This document shows positions 24,101-37,932 of a stretch of 64,000 nucleotides of DNA, piece by piece. Origin of the DNA: Strix aluco (lineage: Eukaryota > Chordata > Aves > Strigiformes > Strigidae); NCBI RefSeq assembly GCF_031877795.1, contig NC_133971.1, forward strand, positions 90,164,704 through 90,228,703. Reading direction: 5' to 3'. Made by a program: the position numbers and the translations under genes. Position 1 is the first letter of the stretch; each line of letters begins with the position of its first letter. The notes beneath the pieces were generated by a model that was given only the letters and a program-made list of their open reading frames with translations, made no database searches and was not told the origin of the DNA.

Positions 24101-27100
24101 GTAAAGGACGAGGTGCAAAGCTAGATGGCTTTTGGCATTAGGTGTTCAACAATGTCAGACTGTGGTCTGTTTACAGGTGCAAACAAAATGAGCACTACTT
24201 CTCATGGGAGAACTGCCTTTATCCCAGACGTACCCTGAAAACTTGGTGATCAAAAATTATGCTGTTAACGGGGTCCCTTTCCATCTGTTAAAAAGAGGGA
24301 ATGGCTTTGGTCAACAGGGACGTTTAAATTGTAGGCTCAATGTTTGGCTAACTAAGGATGTGATTTGGTATATTCCTTCAAGTTAGCAGAAATTCTGGTC
24401 ATTAAATATTTCCTCACATTGTGTTTAGGTCTGGCTAGTGTTATCTGCCTTTTACTTTCAGACCATCAAGGTTTTTTGCCTCGTCATCATGTTGCCACAT
24501 GTAAGTTTTCCATGGTGCTGTTTTCCCTTTTAGGGCTAGGACTCAGAAGGACAAAAGTTCTGCAAAATCCTTTTCTCCTATCCTCAACTGGCAGACATGT
24601 GGACTAATTCTCCAAGAAGAGCTTAACAAAGCAGTATCAGAAAAACGACAAATTTCTATAGATAATGCTGAATACTGCAAATGATATGCCTGAAAAATCA
24701 CTTGATCATTAAACAATAGAAGGTGCCTTCTGTAAAATAAATAATCCGTGAAAGGAGAAGGCAAATCTGCAGTTTAAGATTAATATGGTCTGAACAGTTC
24801 AGGAAGATGTTGGCCAAATGCAAAGATACTCTGTGTGTCATACACCTTTGAAAGATCCTGTTCCAAAACAAAGCCGAAGTCAGGCCTGACACCTAACTCA
24901 CACCAACAGGGAAGACAGAGAAATCTCCACCACTGGCTCAACTAGGCAGCAGACAGCAGGGTTTTTTATGGCAAAATCTTTAGACCATCATAAATTTTCA
25001 TGCTCTGTACCTGGATACCACGGTGAATGGCGATAGATTAGATCCATTTGTCATTTCTCCCCGAGTCACTGAGTTAAAGGATCGTGACACTTAGCAATCT
25101 AGTCATGAAAAAATAAAAACTCTGTGATGTCTTATTAATATTCCTCCACATAGTTGGAGGAAAAAAGTTAACTTGAAGATAGTGTAGCTCAATTAAGTGG
25201 AAAATACACATCCTAAAGAAAACCCAACCCTAATTGCATAGCTTTGACCTAAAATGAATCAGGTTTGATCTTAACTGGCTGGGCACCAAAATATATATTC
25301 TATTATTTTTTATCTTGCTGTGGTAATTAATGTAAGAAATGTTTCATGCCAAGTTAGCTTTGCCTGTAGTGTCCTTAGATTAAAGGAAAATGGAAATAGC
25401 ATCTCTGTCAGAGTGGTTGCACAGTGTTCTCATCCCCTGAAGGAAACCCAAGCTCTGCTGACTAAGAAGACTTCAGCTTTTGATCATGAGTTATTGGATA
25501 TCGACCCGTCATTCAGTCAGGGTTGCAGACTGACTGTCCTGAACTGAAAGGGTTGGAATCAGATCACATCCAGGGGGAACAGCTCTCCCAGCAAAACTTC
25601 CTTCCCATCTAAATCAAGCCTACAAATAGCAACTCACGTTTGTCAGACATTCATCAAATGTGACATGCTTCATGGAGCCAGGCTACAAAAACACAGGAAC
25701 CTGTCATAATAACCTCATGCAAGACAGCAGACAGTCCTGATGCTGTATGACATACTGGGTAGCAGATATCGTGCTTCCTGAACAGGTGAATGTAAAACTT
25801 GATCTCGTAGAAAGAGAAATTGTCACTCATAAATTGAAAAAAAAAAAAAAAAAAGAAGAATATCTGATCCAATTAAAATGTACATTGATTACTGTCAGGC
25901 TGTGGAAATGCTGACACGCAGGGATTGATCCTGCTCGGGGATGTTGCATAAAGCAGCAAGCCCCAAAACTGGAAGCTATCGGTCTTTCCAAACCCACAAG
26001 GAGTAGCTGCTAAACCCACGCAAAAAAGTTCTCCAAAGTTATATATCTCAGCCTACCACTTAAAAGCATTACTGGTCTAGGTAATGATAAACACGGGTTT
26101 TGTTATTTTTCAGTACAGTGTGCTACAATTTAGACACTTTGGTACACTATCAGCCCAATTCACTGATCCTCCTGCAGCAAAGAGAAGTCCACAAGACTTG
26201 GGGCTGTATAAGGACCAGCTCAATAAAAACAGAGAAAACAAGATATGATGAACAAGAGTAGTCAGTGTCTATCTAAGCACAGCTTGCTTCAACAGTACAG
26301 CAGGACTGTATGAACAGGTAATACAAGGGGAAGGTTTTGAGATGTAGCTGAAATCAACAGTGAACAAAAAGTAAAATAGACAGAACTTTTCAAAAAGGAG
26401 ATGCTTTTCATAAAACTGCCTCCTTTTCAAAACTAGGGAATGGCTTTGGAAAAAGCTATTTTGCCCCATAATGATTTGTCTCTCTTCAAAATTTTCCCTT
26501 TTTTAAATGGGCATTTCCTCCCTCCACCATTTTTTTATATCCCTTTCTATCTTTCACCCTCCCACTTCCCCATAGGGGAAAAGAGAAGTAAAATTAGGAA
26601 AATGAAATTACAGCTGAACAGTTTTAACAAAAATTCTATGACAATAATCTCAAATAAACAAAAAATAATCTGATTGGAAAAGTCAGAGATTTAAAGGAAA
26701 AGGAAATATTTTATTTCTTTAGTAGATTTTCCGGAAAATTCCCATATCCCAGTAACAATTTCATTTATTTTCTTTACTTAAAAGAAAAGAAAGATGGATG
26801 GTTTTGCTTGGTTGTTGGCTGTTTTTTAAAGCTTGTTTTCCTATATGCCCATGTGCTATCCTGAGTATGTGTTGGAAGGAAAAGCCAAATAAGTATAGAT
26901 AAGTAGTCCATAGTACATGTACTGCTGAGGTGAGAATACAATAGATGAAGGCTTCCAGTGAGTGGTTCAGGTGCCTGGTTGAGTCTGGTAGTGTCATATA
27001 TGTGAATGCTTCAGTGCCAAAGACAGTATAAAATGATACCTACATTTAGGCACCTGAATGGCCCTGTTGCATACCACTCAGACTGTATCACCTTAGCTAA

Positions 27101-27344
27101 AATTACATCGATTTTCCTTGTGTCAGTTCATTCACCTTCAAAAAAAAGAAAACTAATATCTCTAGTGCATCACTTAGAAAATTCTATTTAATCCATTGAC
27201 AAAATTATAGACACAAAATAATAAAATACATTGACCTATGTATCTAACGTATTGATACATTTTAGATCAGTTGATGAAGTGATGCTATATACCAGGAAAA
27301 TATTTTCAAGTGACAGACTAGAAGGAATATAAAACTCAGGCTTG
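21137..27344. other. Intergenic DNA, no gene found
   Basis: No gene supported. A T22 run sits at 22826-22847 and an A17-18 run near 25837-25854. Positions 22547-22620 (gcgtaaatctggagtaaatgg) look like the palindromic amniote repeat family noted at 12.36 kb. A possible very weak antisense MIR fragment lies near 21780-21880. Open frames are short and lack recognised domains. Confidence 0.6.
22826..22847. repeat. T22 homopolymer
   Basis: Twenty-two consecutive T occur between cttga and actactttgc. It is plain simple sequence with no recognised element body attached. Confidence 0.85.
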
Positions 27345-27873
27345 TGTAACGGAGGCTCTCAAATAAACAACCAACCACCAAAAATTAAAAATTTATTGTC
27401 AACACAATTAACTAGCCCTCGGCAAATTACAGGTTTGAATGTCTGTGAGAGGAGAACAGAACAACTTCCTAGGGTTTAACGACAACCCAAAATGCAGAAC
27501 AAAGCACAACTCCTTAGGGTTTAATGACAACCTAATGATAACCCCTCTATCACTCACCTAACAAGTGAGGGCTCTCAACCTCAAGGACCTTCTCAGGGCA
27601 CCGTCCTGACCTAAGTCACCTCAAGGAGTTTCCTTGGGTGGAGTCCCGACCCAAGGGGAGAGTCCTCGACCTGCAGCTCCAGAGGACAAGCCCAAAATGG
27701 CTTCCCAGGGGACTCCAATTATACCCAGGCCAAATCTGATCTGTGCTCAATAGCGGCTCCCATTGACCGAAGGCCCCAACTACCATGGAGCCCCGAGAAC
27801 AAAGGCAATCAGGAGCAGCTACACTTCAGCAGCCAAGAAGTCCTATTTTCATTGGGCGGGTGCACCTGCCACA
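27345..27873 (-). mobile_element. Putative solo LTR of an endogenous retrovirus
   Basis: A 529-bp block differs in composition from its surroundings. Read on the minus strand it begins TGTGGCAGGTG and ends CCGTTACA, fitting the TG...CA rule. A TATA-like TATAAT lies at 27723-27718 and an AATAAA signal at 27397-27392, the order expected of U3-R-U5. It contains two 27-bp internal repeats (27462-27488 and 27507-27533, 23 of 27 bases identical). No retroviral coding sequence flanks it, so if real it is a recombined solo LTR. I see no convincing target-site duplication, so the ends and the family are uncertain. Confidence 0.5.
27462..27533. repeat. Two 27-bp direct repeats, 45-bp period
   Basis: The units at 27462-27488 and 27507-27533 share 23 of 27 bases; the four differences are all transitions. 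The shared core is tagggttta followed by gacaacc. They sit inside the putative LTR. Confidence 0.75.
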
Positions 27874-30800
27874 CCCTGGAAGAAATCATGACTGCTCAAC
27901 TTTGTCTTATGTCCTTTGGCAAAATAGATAATTGCTATAGTAGGTAATAGTTTACAGCTGATTTTTCAGATAAAACAATAGATGTTGGTACTTTGCTGAT
28001 AGCAAGTTTTGCCCTTTTGATGGTCAAGTTCTAAACTACTGTGACAGACATTTCATTGACAACCTGTGACAGTACTGTATCATCAGAGATGGGTAAGAGT
28101 GCCAACTGGTTTATGTACACCTAGCCATCTGTGAGCTAAAACCTACAAATCTCCCAAAAATGCAAGTCACCTTGGAAGAAACTCCACATAGAACTTCATA
28201 CAGGCACATCCTTCTTCTTAACACAAGACATAAGAGATCTTCTATACTGAGACAAAAAATGAGCAAAAAAAACCCCTGGATTATTGACAATTTGCAGCTG
28301 GAATGAGGTGACTTATGATTAATGTCCTGTGAGGAAGATGCTGTAAACAAGACATTATTTTGTATTGCAAATAAATGGGTCTGCTAAGTACTGTGTAAAT
28401 CCCCCCAGGTACCAATGGTCCGTAGCTCTGACAAAAATGCATTTGCAGAGCACTTAGTGTCAAGAAATCCCATCTCTTGGTGCCAAAGGGTTAAGAGCCT
28501 CTCCAAATCAGAGGATAAACTCATTAAAATGGGCCATTACTGGAGGAAGAAGAAGCCCCAAGACTCCTTCCCCCTTTCTTTGCCAGGTTAGCAGGAGGAA
28601 CCAAAGCGCATAATACAGGTTTGAGTGCACATAAAACAATAGTAAACTCCATAAGGAGTGAGGATTCCAAAGTAAATAGAATACTGAAAGTCAGCAGAGG
28701 CAAAAGTTAACTTAATATAAAATACTTGACCCTCAGGTAAGGCATTAAGATGCTGTTTTGGCAGCCAGAACTGATAGCAGACTTGCTGAAAGGGTATTGG
28801 CTTCAGAAAGAAGACAAATACAATCCTAATCCCTTTTTCCTGCCACACACTGGAGATGAGTGAAACCCAAGGGGGAAATTCTTATTACAGCAAATAGGTG
28901 CAAGTCCAGAGGAAAAATTAAGTCAACTTGACAATTTACAAATTTCCTTTCAAGCATGAAAGGTGGATGAAAACAGAAGGTTATTTTTAAATCCAAACCA
29001 TGGTATTTTGTATCAGTTAATATCACTGCCAAAGAAAAGGGACACAGGAAAAGAGTTCATAATGAACTCAAGCTTCATCTCACTGGAACGATGCCAGGAC
29101 AAAATAACTTTTGTCAGACAAGCAATATTAGAAAATCTAATACAAGGAAGAGACATTTTTCCTTCTTCCCATCAGGGGCAGTGAGACCTGGCAGTTTATC
29201 CACAGCTTTCCGGGTGAAGATGCAAACCGAGGTAAAATCTGCTTATCCCTGACTTTGCTGGGGTAACAAATATAGAGCACAATGTTCCTCAGATAAAAAA
29301 AAAGATATTCCCTTGCTGTTTGCTTCATGTTCCTCCTGATTTATTCCCCTGCAGACAAAAGAGGATTAGTATAATCAAAGTTTGCCATCAGCATACCTGC
29401 ATTATTCCACAAATGAAAGACCTTGAGCTTTGTGGAAAATACCCATACTGTTAGGTGGGCATCTGCTTAACTCTTATGGACCTTTAACATGTGCTTTGAA
29501 ATGCTCAGGCATACCAGGACCTAGCAGTATTAAATCTTGCTTTTGTAGGTGGAAAAATTGCAATCCATGCTATGTTACAGTGAATCGATTGTACAGGTCA
29601 AGTGATATCCTACCCACTACATAGAGACAGATACTCTCTGATCTTAAATCTTGGGCTCAAGTGCTCCTACCTCCCTTGACATCCAGAAATCTGCACTTCC
29701 ACTGTTCATTTTGGTGGTGGACCACCCCCCCCCCCCATACACACACCCCCCCCCCAGCCCCTCTCCAAATGCATTGTGGTTTGGGTTTACATCAACACAA
29801 GCATGATAGTGCCAGTGAAGATTATATCTGGGGCCAAAATAGCTAGTTTGGGGATAAAATGCAATCTGCTGAAATCACATCTATCACTGATGTTTGAAAA
29901 ATGGGTTGACTGACTTTTTTTTTACCCCATTGTAGAGCCAGGTGTCTCTTCTTGTTGAGTGAGGAAATCAAAGCAGACCACTCTGTTCAAGGAGTTGCAT
30001 CAGCTCTAGGCACATGTGACTGCCAAGAAAGCGTGCTCCACAGTGAGAAAAGATCTGATGCTGAGGAGAAGAGAAAAGCTGGAGGAAAGGAGACTGCATC
30101 TCAGGGACTGGAAGAAGGAGTCTTGCTCTTCCACTGTAGACCATAGAGGAGACGAAATAAGGTGGCAGATATGATGAGAGAATTGTTTTGGAAATCTGGT
30201 TTACTGCTTCTCGCAGAGGTCACCCAGGTGGAGAAACACATCCATTCCTAAGGGAAGTCTGTGAACTTAAGGCTGAAGCTGTAGAGAGTTTTGCAGAGAT
30301 AATTGCCTGAAGGAGAGAATATCAATTAAAATTCTGAATGGAAAACATCACGGAGGCTCATAAACAGACAACATTTAAAAGCCTCTGTCAGCAGATATGC
30401 TGGATTATCGTTTGTTACCTCAGATAGCAGAAGGATGACTAACCAATAACTACAACAAAAATATCATACCTGACCACAACAAAATGCTACTGGAAATTTC
30501 AGCACCAAGAGAGAAGTCCATCTGGTCATATATGACTTTCCTCAATATGACTTATTATATTTAATATTTATAGCTGAATACGTATATGAGAATGATGGGG
30601 TCTATTGTTATTCAGATAAAGTTACTTACACAATTGCTACCAGGAATTGTGCTGTAATGCTATTAATATACAGAAAGCGTTTGCAGGATTGGGGCCTAAA
30701 CTGCTACCTCATGCAAACTTTCCCCAAATCCCTAATTACTCTTTTTGAAATACTGCTCTTCTTTGACAGTACCTAATTAGAGAATTGCTTGGTGGAGAGA

Positions 30801-31206
30801 TCTAGATGACTATCTATATGACTATACAAATATTCATATAAATAAACGTAAATATCTACAGATGAATATATAAATACCTTTACATAGAGAGATTTGAATA
30901 AGCATTACAATACATCTTGATTCCAGTAATGTCAACAAAATGATAACTAGGATGCAGAACAAAATTTCAGTTGGTTTCATTTTTAAGATTTGTTGGCACA
31001 GATTCATCCTTTCTAATTTTATATATTTAGTTAATAGCTGTAAGTTAGGACTTGGTCACCCTTGAATTTCTCTATAGCTGAGAGGGAAAAAGAGAGGAAG
31101 TTATTCTTTGAGAAGGTGACTCTGATCTTTTTTAGGTTGAATCACCCTCTGGAGGTACCTATTTTATCCCCTGCTTAAGCAGCCAATACAGGATTGCTTC
31201 TTATTT
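27874..31206. other. Intergenic DNA, no gene found
   Basis: Contains the C-rich tract at 29725-29755 and a run of short AT-rich (TATA/ATAT) sequence around 30800-30900. No exon, RNA gene or recognisable transposon body is supported. Confidence 0.6.
29725..29755. repeat. Two C homopolymers (C12 and C10)
   Basis: C12 at 29725-29736 and C10 at 29746-29755 are separated by atacacaca. The minus strand is correspondingly G-rich and could form a quadruplex. Length calls in such tracts are unreliable. Confidence 0.85.
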
Positions 31207-31297
31207 AGCATGCTGGCTAAAAAGTCAGAAGTTGAATTTGGTCCCTAGTTCCAAACTCCTTGATCAGCCAAATAAAACAATGCCTCTCCTTATCTGG
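31207..31297 (+). mobile_element. MIR/CORE-SINE-like fragment
   Basis: The run gctggctaaaaagtcagaag, then ttgaatttggtccctag, ccttgatcagcc and tgcctctccttatctgg parallels the sense MIR order (agtggttagagcaggag, ggttcaaatcctg, ttgggcaagtca, tgcctcagtttccccatctg). Divergence is high, so this is a moderate call. Confidence 0.4.
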
Positions 31298-32206
31298 TGC
31301 AGATCAGTAGAAAGGTGTGTCTGAAGTCAGTGAATTTAGCCTGATTTGCACAGTCGTTGACCTCCTCTTGGGACAGGCATCTGAGACTGGTGACATCAAT
31401 TCTAGAGGTGTCAGCCTAACATGACTAGCCTCAGACATTAAGGTTACAACTTTATGACACCAGATGCTCCTCTCCTCTTTTTATTATATGCATGTTTCCA
31501 CTCATCTGGGTGAATCTCAGATTTCCTTGAAAAATCACTTCTTAAAACTCAAGCACAGCTAGGATGAAACACAGCAGGTTTTTATCAATTGCTAACAACA
31601 CTGTACCTACCATTCAGGACAGAAAATGATTTAAGTCTGAGCTAGACACCTAGGCTCCATCATAGATAATAGAAAGAGGTCAACATCTTCAGAGGGCAAT
31701 TAATCCGCAGGCTCAGTCTTGCTTTTGGTAAAGTGAAAGTCATTTTGGGGTGGATATGAAATGTAAGACTCTCTTGCAACAATGATAAATATAAGGAGAA
31801 GTGCTATGAGACAAGAAGAGTGAAGGTAACAGTACAGCTGCTAAACATCTGAGCTAGGAGTGTACAGGATAGAATTAATCTCATCCAACTTCATCCACTT
31901 AAAAGATCATCATCAGGTCCATGTTAATCGTCTAGGCTCCTTTCTAGTTGATGGAGCAAGCATGACCAAAGGGTCTAGCTACCTGGTATCCACTATTGAC
32001 AGGCTGAAACATCCATGGCACATGCCAGTATTTGCCATCAACTTTAGCAAAAACCTTGATAACTAATTACTAGATGCCTTACCTTAACTAACTTAAGGGA
32101 GCTTAGCTAACTTAAGGGAGGTGAGGTGAGATGAATTCCATACCAGCTATTTTCTATGGAGGCATATATGCTTAATTTAATTGTTGAGTTGGGAACTGGC
32201 CACAGT

Positions 32207-32590
32207 CCTTCAAAAATTCTTCTATGTTATAGGCTCAGGGAATGTAAAGCCTGGAAAAAGAGTATTAGCTCACCTAGTCTAACCACTTGGATATCATCAG
32301 CTATTTACTGCCACACAGTTTTAACTGTATTAAACCCAGTCACTTGGTTTTGCTTAAACACAATCTGTATTTGGTTACATTTACTTTTCCATCTTGAACT
32401 GAAGACATCAAAACCAAAAGAATTGCCCTCATCTCTATAGTTTGTTCTGAGAGTTAATTCCCTTCTCCACTATAAATGTACACCTTTTTCCCCATCTGAA
32501 TTTGCCTGGCTTCCAGCCACTAACTTGTGTTAAGACTTTATCTTCAAGATTCAAGACCCTTTTACAACCCAGCATATTTCCCTTAGGAGT
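32207..32590 (-). mobile_element. Old CR1-type LINE 3' fragment, antisense
   Basis: About 380 bp follow, in order, the reverse complement of a CR1 3' region as known from sauropsids. The blocks are: ataggctcagggaatgtaaag, then attagctcacctagtctaac, gaagacatcaaaacc, tagtttgttctgagagttaa, tttgaatt-like then tgcctggcttccagccact, and a final acccttttac. The 3' end is on the left and the copy is 5'-truncated on the right near 32590. It is clearly older than the CR1 copy at 32733-32822. Confidence 0.65.
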
Positions 32591-32732
32591 CAACTTGCAC
32601 ATGGTCACAAAGGAAATATATAACAGAGCAAGGAACCAAACCTTACACTCTGAAATCTCAGGATAATCCCCAGATCATCAGCTCATCCATGCTGTTGACA
32701 GCACTTTGGAGAATGGGGATGAAAATGACAAC

Positions 32733-32822
32733 CTGGTCTAGTGGAAAGTGTCCCTGCCCATGGCAGGGAGTTGGAACTTGATGACCTTTAAGGTCCCTTC
32801 CAACCCAAACCATTCTATGATT
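32733..32822 (+). mobile_element. CR1 LINE 3' end, avian type
   Basis: ctggtctagtggaaagtgtc, ccctgcccatggcaggga, gttggaacttgatgac, ctttaaggtcccttccaac and ccaaaccattctatgatt form a near-intact avian CR1 3' terminus, ending in the characteristic ttctatga repeat. The copy is severely 5'-truncated; recognisable sequence starts at about 32733. This is the clearest transposon in the window and supports an avian source. Confidence 0.9.
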
Positions 32823-35800
32823 AATGCATCATGCAGAGAGGGTTTTACAGGTGGGACTGTGAGAAAGGACAGTGTTACCTCTGCCTCTTCCAGTCACGCA
32901 CAGACCAGTACATGGCAGCTGGGGCACAACAGAAAAGATCTGGTTATACAGGGCACAAAGTGCTCAGGAACTCAGCAATGTGTGGCTCTGGCCTCTCACG
33001 AGGCAGATGATTGTTTCCCACCGATCTGCTTCAACCTGTTGCTAATGTAATATCAAATGTCTGCCTTGAATGTCCTCTGAATTTCATGGACCAGATGATG
33101 CTACCTCCAACACTGCAAGCACCGGGTGTACATGAACCCAGCATCCTTCCTCCTCCTCCAGCTTCTGCTCCAGGCACCCTGAGGTTATTGTGGCAAAGAC
33201 CCATGAAAGAGCACACCACTTTCATGGAAAGTGGCAAATTTTGTACATGAGAAAGCACCTTCCCCCTCCCTGGAACTTCACCTTGCTGTTGTGAACTGAA
33301 GCTCTGCTCTCTGTATGCTGCAGCCCCACATAAAAAGAAAATTGTTTCTCATAAATTACTTCAGAAATGCACATTGCATGTTAATTGTAAAATAAACAGT
33401 TTAAATTCATTTCATTGAGCACAACACCAGAAAGAAAATGAGCCAACTGCAGTAGATTATTTTTGTTGGATAGGTTTCAATCATCTTTACTGATGCCCTT
33501 CATTCTTCTCCTGATTACCATCACTAAAAACCCCCATAGCAAATTTCATCTGAGTATCTAAAAATAGAGATATTTATAACTTGGCTGTTTTTGTCTCATA
33601 TCTCTCCTCCCCCTTTCCTTCTTGCATTTCTCATCAGACTTATTTCAGACCCTGGTGAAATATGTAAAGCACCCATGCAAGGACTATGTACGGAGGGGAA
33701 TCTGAGGGCTTCACCACCTTCTTTTCTATCTCTACCATAGCTGGCCAAAGCACTAGCCTCAGTCCATTCCCAGTTTCTCTGCCGGTCCCATGACATTTGC
33801 TCTCTCAGATGCTTATGTGAACACTGCCTATCATCATTCAGATTCAGTCAAGTTAGCAGAGTTTCTAATTAGACTGGTTAAGCTAACCTAGTTCATTTTC
33901 ACTAAAAAGACAGCGAAGCAGACAACACAAATGGTCCATCTGGCAGGCCAGCAAGAGCAGAAAGTGAATAGAAGGGATAGGACAGAGAGCAGCATCTTCT
34001 TCATCTAGTTGCAGTATAGCCACAGCGATGTGTGATCAAGGCCTTAGTGCAAGACCTCATTTGGAATAAAAGTGGCATAGCCCTACTGACTTCACACTGA
34101 CAAGGAGACAGCTGATAAGGTGGATGCAAAACCAGCAAGTTTCACACGTCTCAGAAATGGGTGAATGTCACCCTTCTGAGTTTCTCTTTGATCTTTTGGT
34201 TGACATCCCAAAAATTCAGTAATTCATACTCGAGCCAGAAGTCTACATGCTGAGCCTACACGATCACTTTGTAGGTTGTAAGCCATACCTTAAGGCACAA
34301 GATAACTTGAAACTTAGCCCAGGGTTGTTTAAAATTCAGCTCAGGTTCATAAAACTACAAACCTCAGTGAACCCTGTGAACTTGGCTCAATTTTAGGGTT
34401 TGAACAGTCCAGGTCTAAACACATTTAAACTACTTTTTTTCAAAAGCAGCCTGGGCAACAACTGAAAGCCTTGGGAAAAGTTCCTCTGCATAGGAAAATA
34501 GCTAATGCATCAAGTTATGGTTTCTTAATGGCATTCAATTAACACATCACCGTTGTTAGTTGATTAAAAATTAACTGTGAATACACATTTAACATTTAGT
34601 ACTTACAAATGTTCCTTGATTTATTAAAATTGTCAGGAGTTAAGGAGTCTTGGGATAAGCAAGGAATATTTTCTTTGCCTATTTTGGTAACTCTGTAATG
34701 AAGCAAGCAGCTTTTAATAGAGAATTCATACTTGCTGAAAACTTTTCTATAAGGCACGTTATAAATCATTCTTCACATATTAAATAGTCACTGTGCTCAA
34801 TTCACGTTGTTTGCGAAAGCATGTATCTACTAGCAGCAGTTGCACTAGAAGAAACACCTTTTTTCAGGAGTGCAAAAGAAAGGAGTGTTGTTTGGAAGAT
34901 TCCTTCAGGAATGCAGCTGAGTTTCCACTCATATCTGTGTTTGTTAACGGGGAATTTTCTCCACACTGAATTTTTGGGTTGCAATATGCCAACAAATGCC
35001 ACCAGGGGCCTTTTGCTGCATGGCATCCCAGTGCCACTGCTACAGTAACAGGGCAAGAGGTGACACCCCCAGCTTGTGGTTGGGAGCAAGCAGGAGCAGA
35101 GCCATGCTCAGGAGAAGCACAGCCACATCCTGAAGAGTGATGTGCATCCTCTGCTTGGAGGGTTTCAAGAGACTGGCAATTCCACCCAACCTCTGACATT
35201 ACTTACAGGACCACCTCTGGCAGACCCATCGATGCAGCCAGCCTGTATTCCCTATCATTTGACACCAGTGTAGTTCCTCCTCTTTTTGTGGGATCTTCCT
35301 AAATTTGGACATGTCAGTACTGATGCTGTATACAGGGCTGACTTTGATGGCACGTGCACTTACTGCAATCACATGTTCAAATAGACATTTAAGCCTCTGA
35401 AGAAATATTTGTACTCTCAGATGTGGCTAATGTGTTTATTGAACCAGGTCCAGGCAATGACAGGCATGAGGACACTGCGGAAATAGAAACAGCCCAACCA
35501 AGAAGTAGCAATAGCAGTGCAAAGTGCTCAACATTTCAGCTAAAGAAGTCAGGGGAAAGAGGGCTTTCCTCCTACCTGAGCACTGACATTTCAGATCTGC
35601 CTGCTTTAGTCCACAATTGTGCCTCTCTGATTAAGGTGTGTGACATATGGATGCAGATCACGAAAACAAGACCCCTACAATGTGAGCATTTGGTCACCCT
35701 GCTCATGAGATGCTGACAAAAATCTTTTAAACACAGAAGTTGGTTTCCAGAACTATAATTTTCTGCCTTTGCCCTCCCACATTGCTCTACCCTCTATATA

Positions 35801-36099
35801 ACACAAATACAAATGAGAAAAAAAGAAAAAAAAAAAAAGAAGAAGAGAAAGGGGAAAATAAAAGCTTGAGAGCACTTTATATAACATCTCCCTCTGACTT
35901 GCTCCCGGGGAATGCAGCAGTGTTTTTCCCTAGTTCTGCACCTAATGAAACTCTTGTCATGATGCAGGGATTAATCTGATTATTTATTATTTGCATTAGG
36001 ATGATACCATCTGCCCTTCCCTCCCTGCTCCTCTCTTCTTCCCTGCATGATTAGGGATCTATTGTGTTGAGCAAGACGGGTTCTGTGTTAAGAAAAGGT

Positions 36100-36155
36100 T
36101 GTTATCCCTGTTTCAAGGAAGGGAAGTGAGGTGGGGAGAATTTAATGATTTAGAT
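36100..36155 (-). mobile_element. MIR/CORE-SINE-like fragment
   Basis: gttatccctgtttcaaggaa, ggaagtgaggtgggga and gaatttaatgattt parallel the antisense MIR segment (attatccccatttcacagatgg, ggaaactgaggcacagag, gttaagtgact). It is short and diverged. Confidence 0.45.
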
Positions 36156-37881
36156 GGAGTTCGTTGAAGTACAGTCAAAAGCATCCTACCCATTTCTGTG
36201 GGCTCTGGATCAGGCTCTAACCATAAGCCAGCTCTGCATAAGACATCACTGTGAGATAGAGATTTAAATTGGCTCTGAAATAGCTGAGTGTCTGCACTGC
36301 AGCATCACCACCTGAAGAGATGCTAGTTCTGGCTGTGGGAGCAGAATGGCCAACACAGCTTGGTGCTGGTAAACTGAGGTCCTGCAGCCTCCTCATTCAG
36401 AGCTGTCTCAATGTACAGCACTCCAGGGTGTAGCAACCAAATATGACTGCGAATGCCCAGGATAACCTTCCTCAATTTACTCAGGAAGCAGTAAAATGAG
36501 AAAACAATGCTTCCATTCATAAAATCTACTTTACCACTGTCCATGCTTAAAGTACATCTGCCATGCTGATAAAACAGTGTTCAGGATGAATCCGAAAGTA
36601 AGACATAGCTTTCGCTTTTGTCTCTTCTCAAGTCTTCTGCCATATTTCATGTGTCCTTCATCATGTCTAAAAATCCAGTTTATCGAGTAATTAAGTGAAT
36701 AACCATTCCCTAGATAAAGGAAAAGCATTGCTTTATGATACCAGCAGTGTAACTCCTAAATGCTCTGGCAGAAATGCTTTTTAGTGCTCATTTTTAAAGT
36801 GAAGAACTTTCTATCTAGAAGTTCTCAGATAAGTTTTTAAAGACATCTAGATACTTAAAGATACTAATAAGTGGTAACTGAAGTTAAGAAAATATGCTTA
36901 ACTTCTGCTGAAGTTAATGGGAATGAAATACATGAAAACTTTTGAACATCTTTCTTCTCATCTGATGATCTCTAATCTAAGCATCCTTGAGAATCTGAGT
37001 CTTGTATGCACTTAAAAATGAGATCCCATTGTGCATGTCTGACACTCTTAACTGTTGAAGTATTTTGCTAGCATTACTTACAGCCAACGATGCCCCAAGA
37101 GAAACCTAGCACTAATAATCCCTTTTGTCAAGTGGAGGTGTTGACTTTCTCATGGTTAAAAGTCCATGAGCTGTTGACCAGAATCCCAGAGCCTCTCCAG
37201 ATACACCCTACTCCATTTATTAGGCTGGTCTTGTCTCAGTGTCTTTCCAAATTAATGACATTTTTGCTGTTACCAGCATTTACTGCTTAAGTCTGAGCCC
37301 GACATTCTTCAAGAAAATGAAGGGAAAGGGCTTACTCACCCCAATGCTTTTCATGTAATGAGTATGACAGGGCTTATATGCCTCAGAGGCAGAGGAGGAT
37401 CTACCCAGGCAACAAAAAAATCTCACAGAAAGCAGGTATCTGTCAGGTTGTGAGATAAAAGGCTCATCTCCACACACACACAGAGGAGCACAGAGCATAA
37501 CAACAGGGAAGGGGGAACACAAATAACTTCAGGGGAGAAATATGCCCCTGCCGTGACCCTCTCCCATGGCTGCCCCAGGAGAGCATCACCACACCAAGCA
37601 CCATCCCACCATGGTGAGTCATGGGAGTTGCTGTCCGGAGCACCTCGGGGACAGAGAGGGGTCACTGCCCATGGACACATTATGTGATGTATGGGCAGAG
37701 TGTTTTGGGATTGAATGGGACTTACTATAGGGTGTATAGGGGAGGAAAAAAATAAAAAAGGTGGGAAAGGGAGAGATCAAAGTGGTTTGGGAGAGCCAAA
37801 CATGGGAAAACTGAGGGAGAAGGGGATAAAATGGCTAGCTGCGTGTAAACAGGACTGGCCAGTGCTCTTGTCTGGCTCCAC

Positions 37882-37883
<2 letters not shown>

Positions 37884-37932
<49 letters not shown>

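Noticed and set aside
35423..35716. 97-codon frame MANVFIEPGPGNDRHEDTAE...
   Set aside because: It looks somewhat protein-like, but I recognise no family and see no exon signals. A protein search would settle it.
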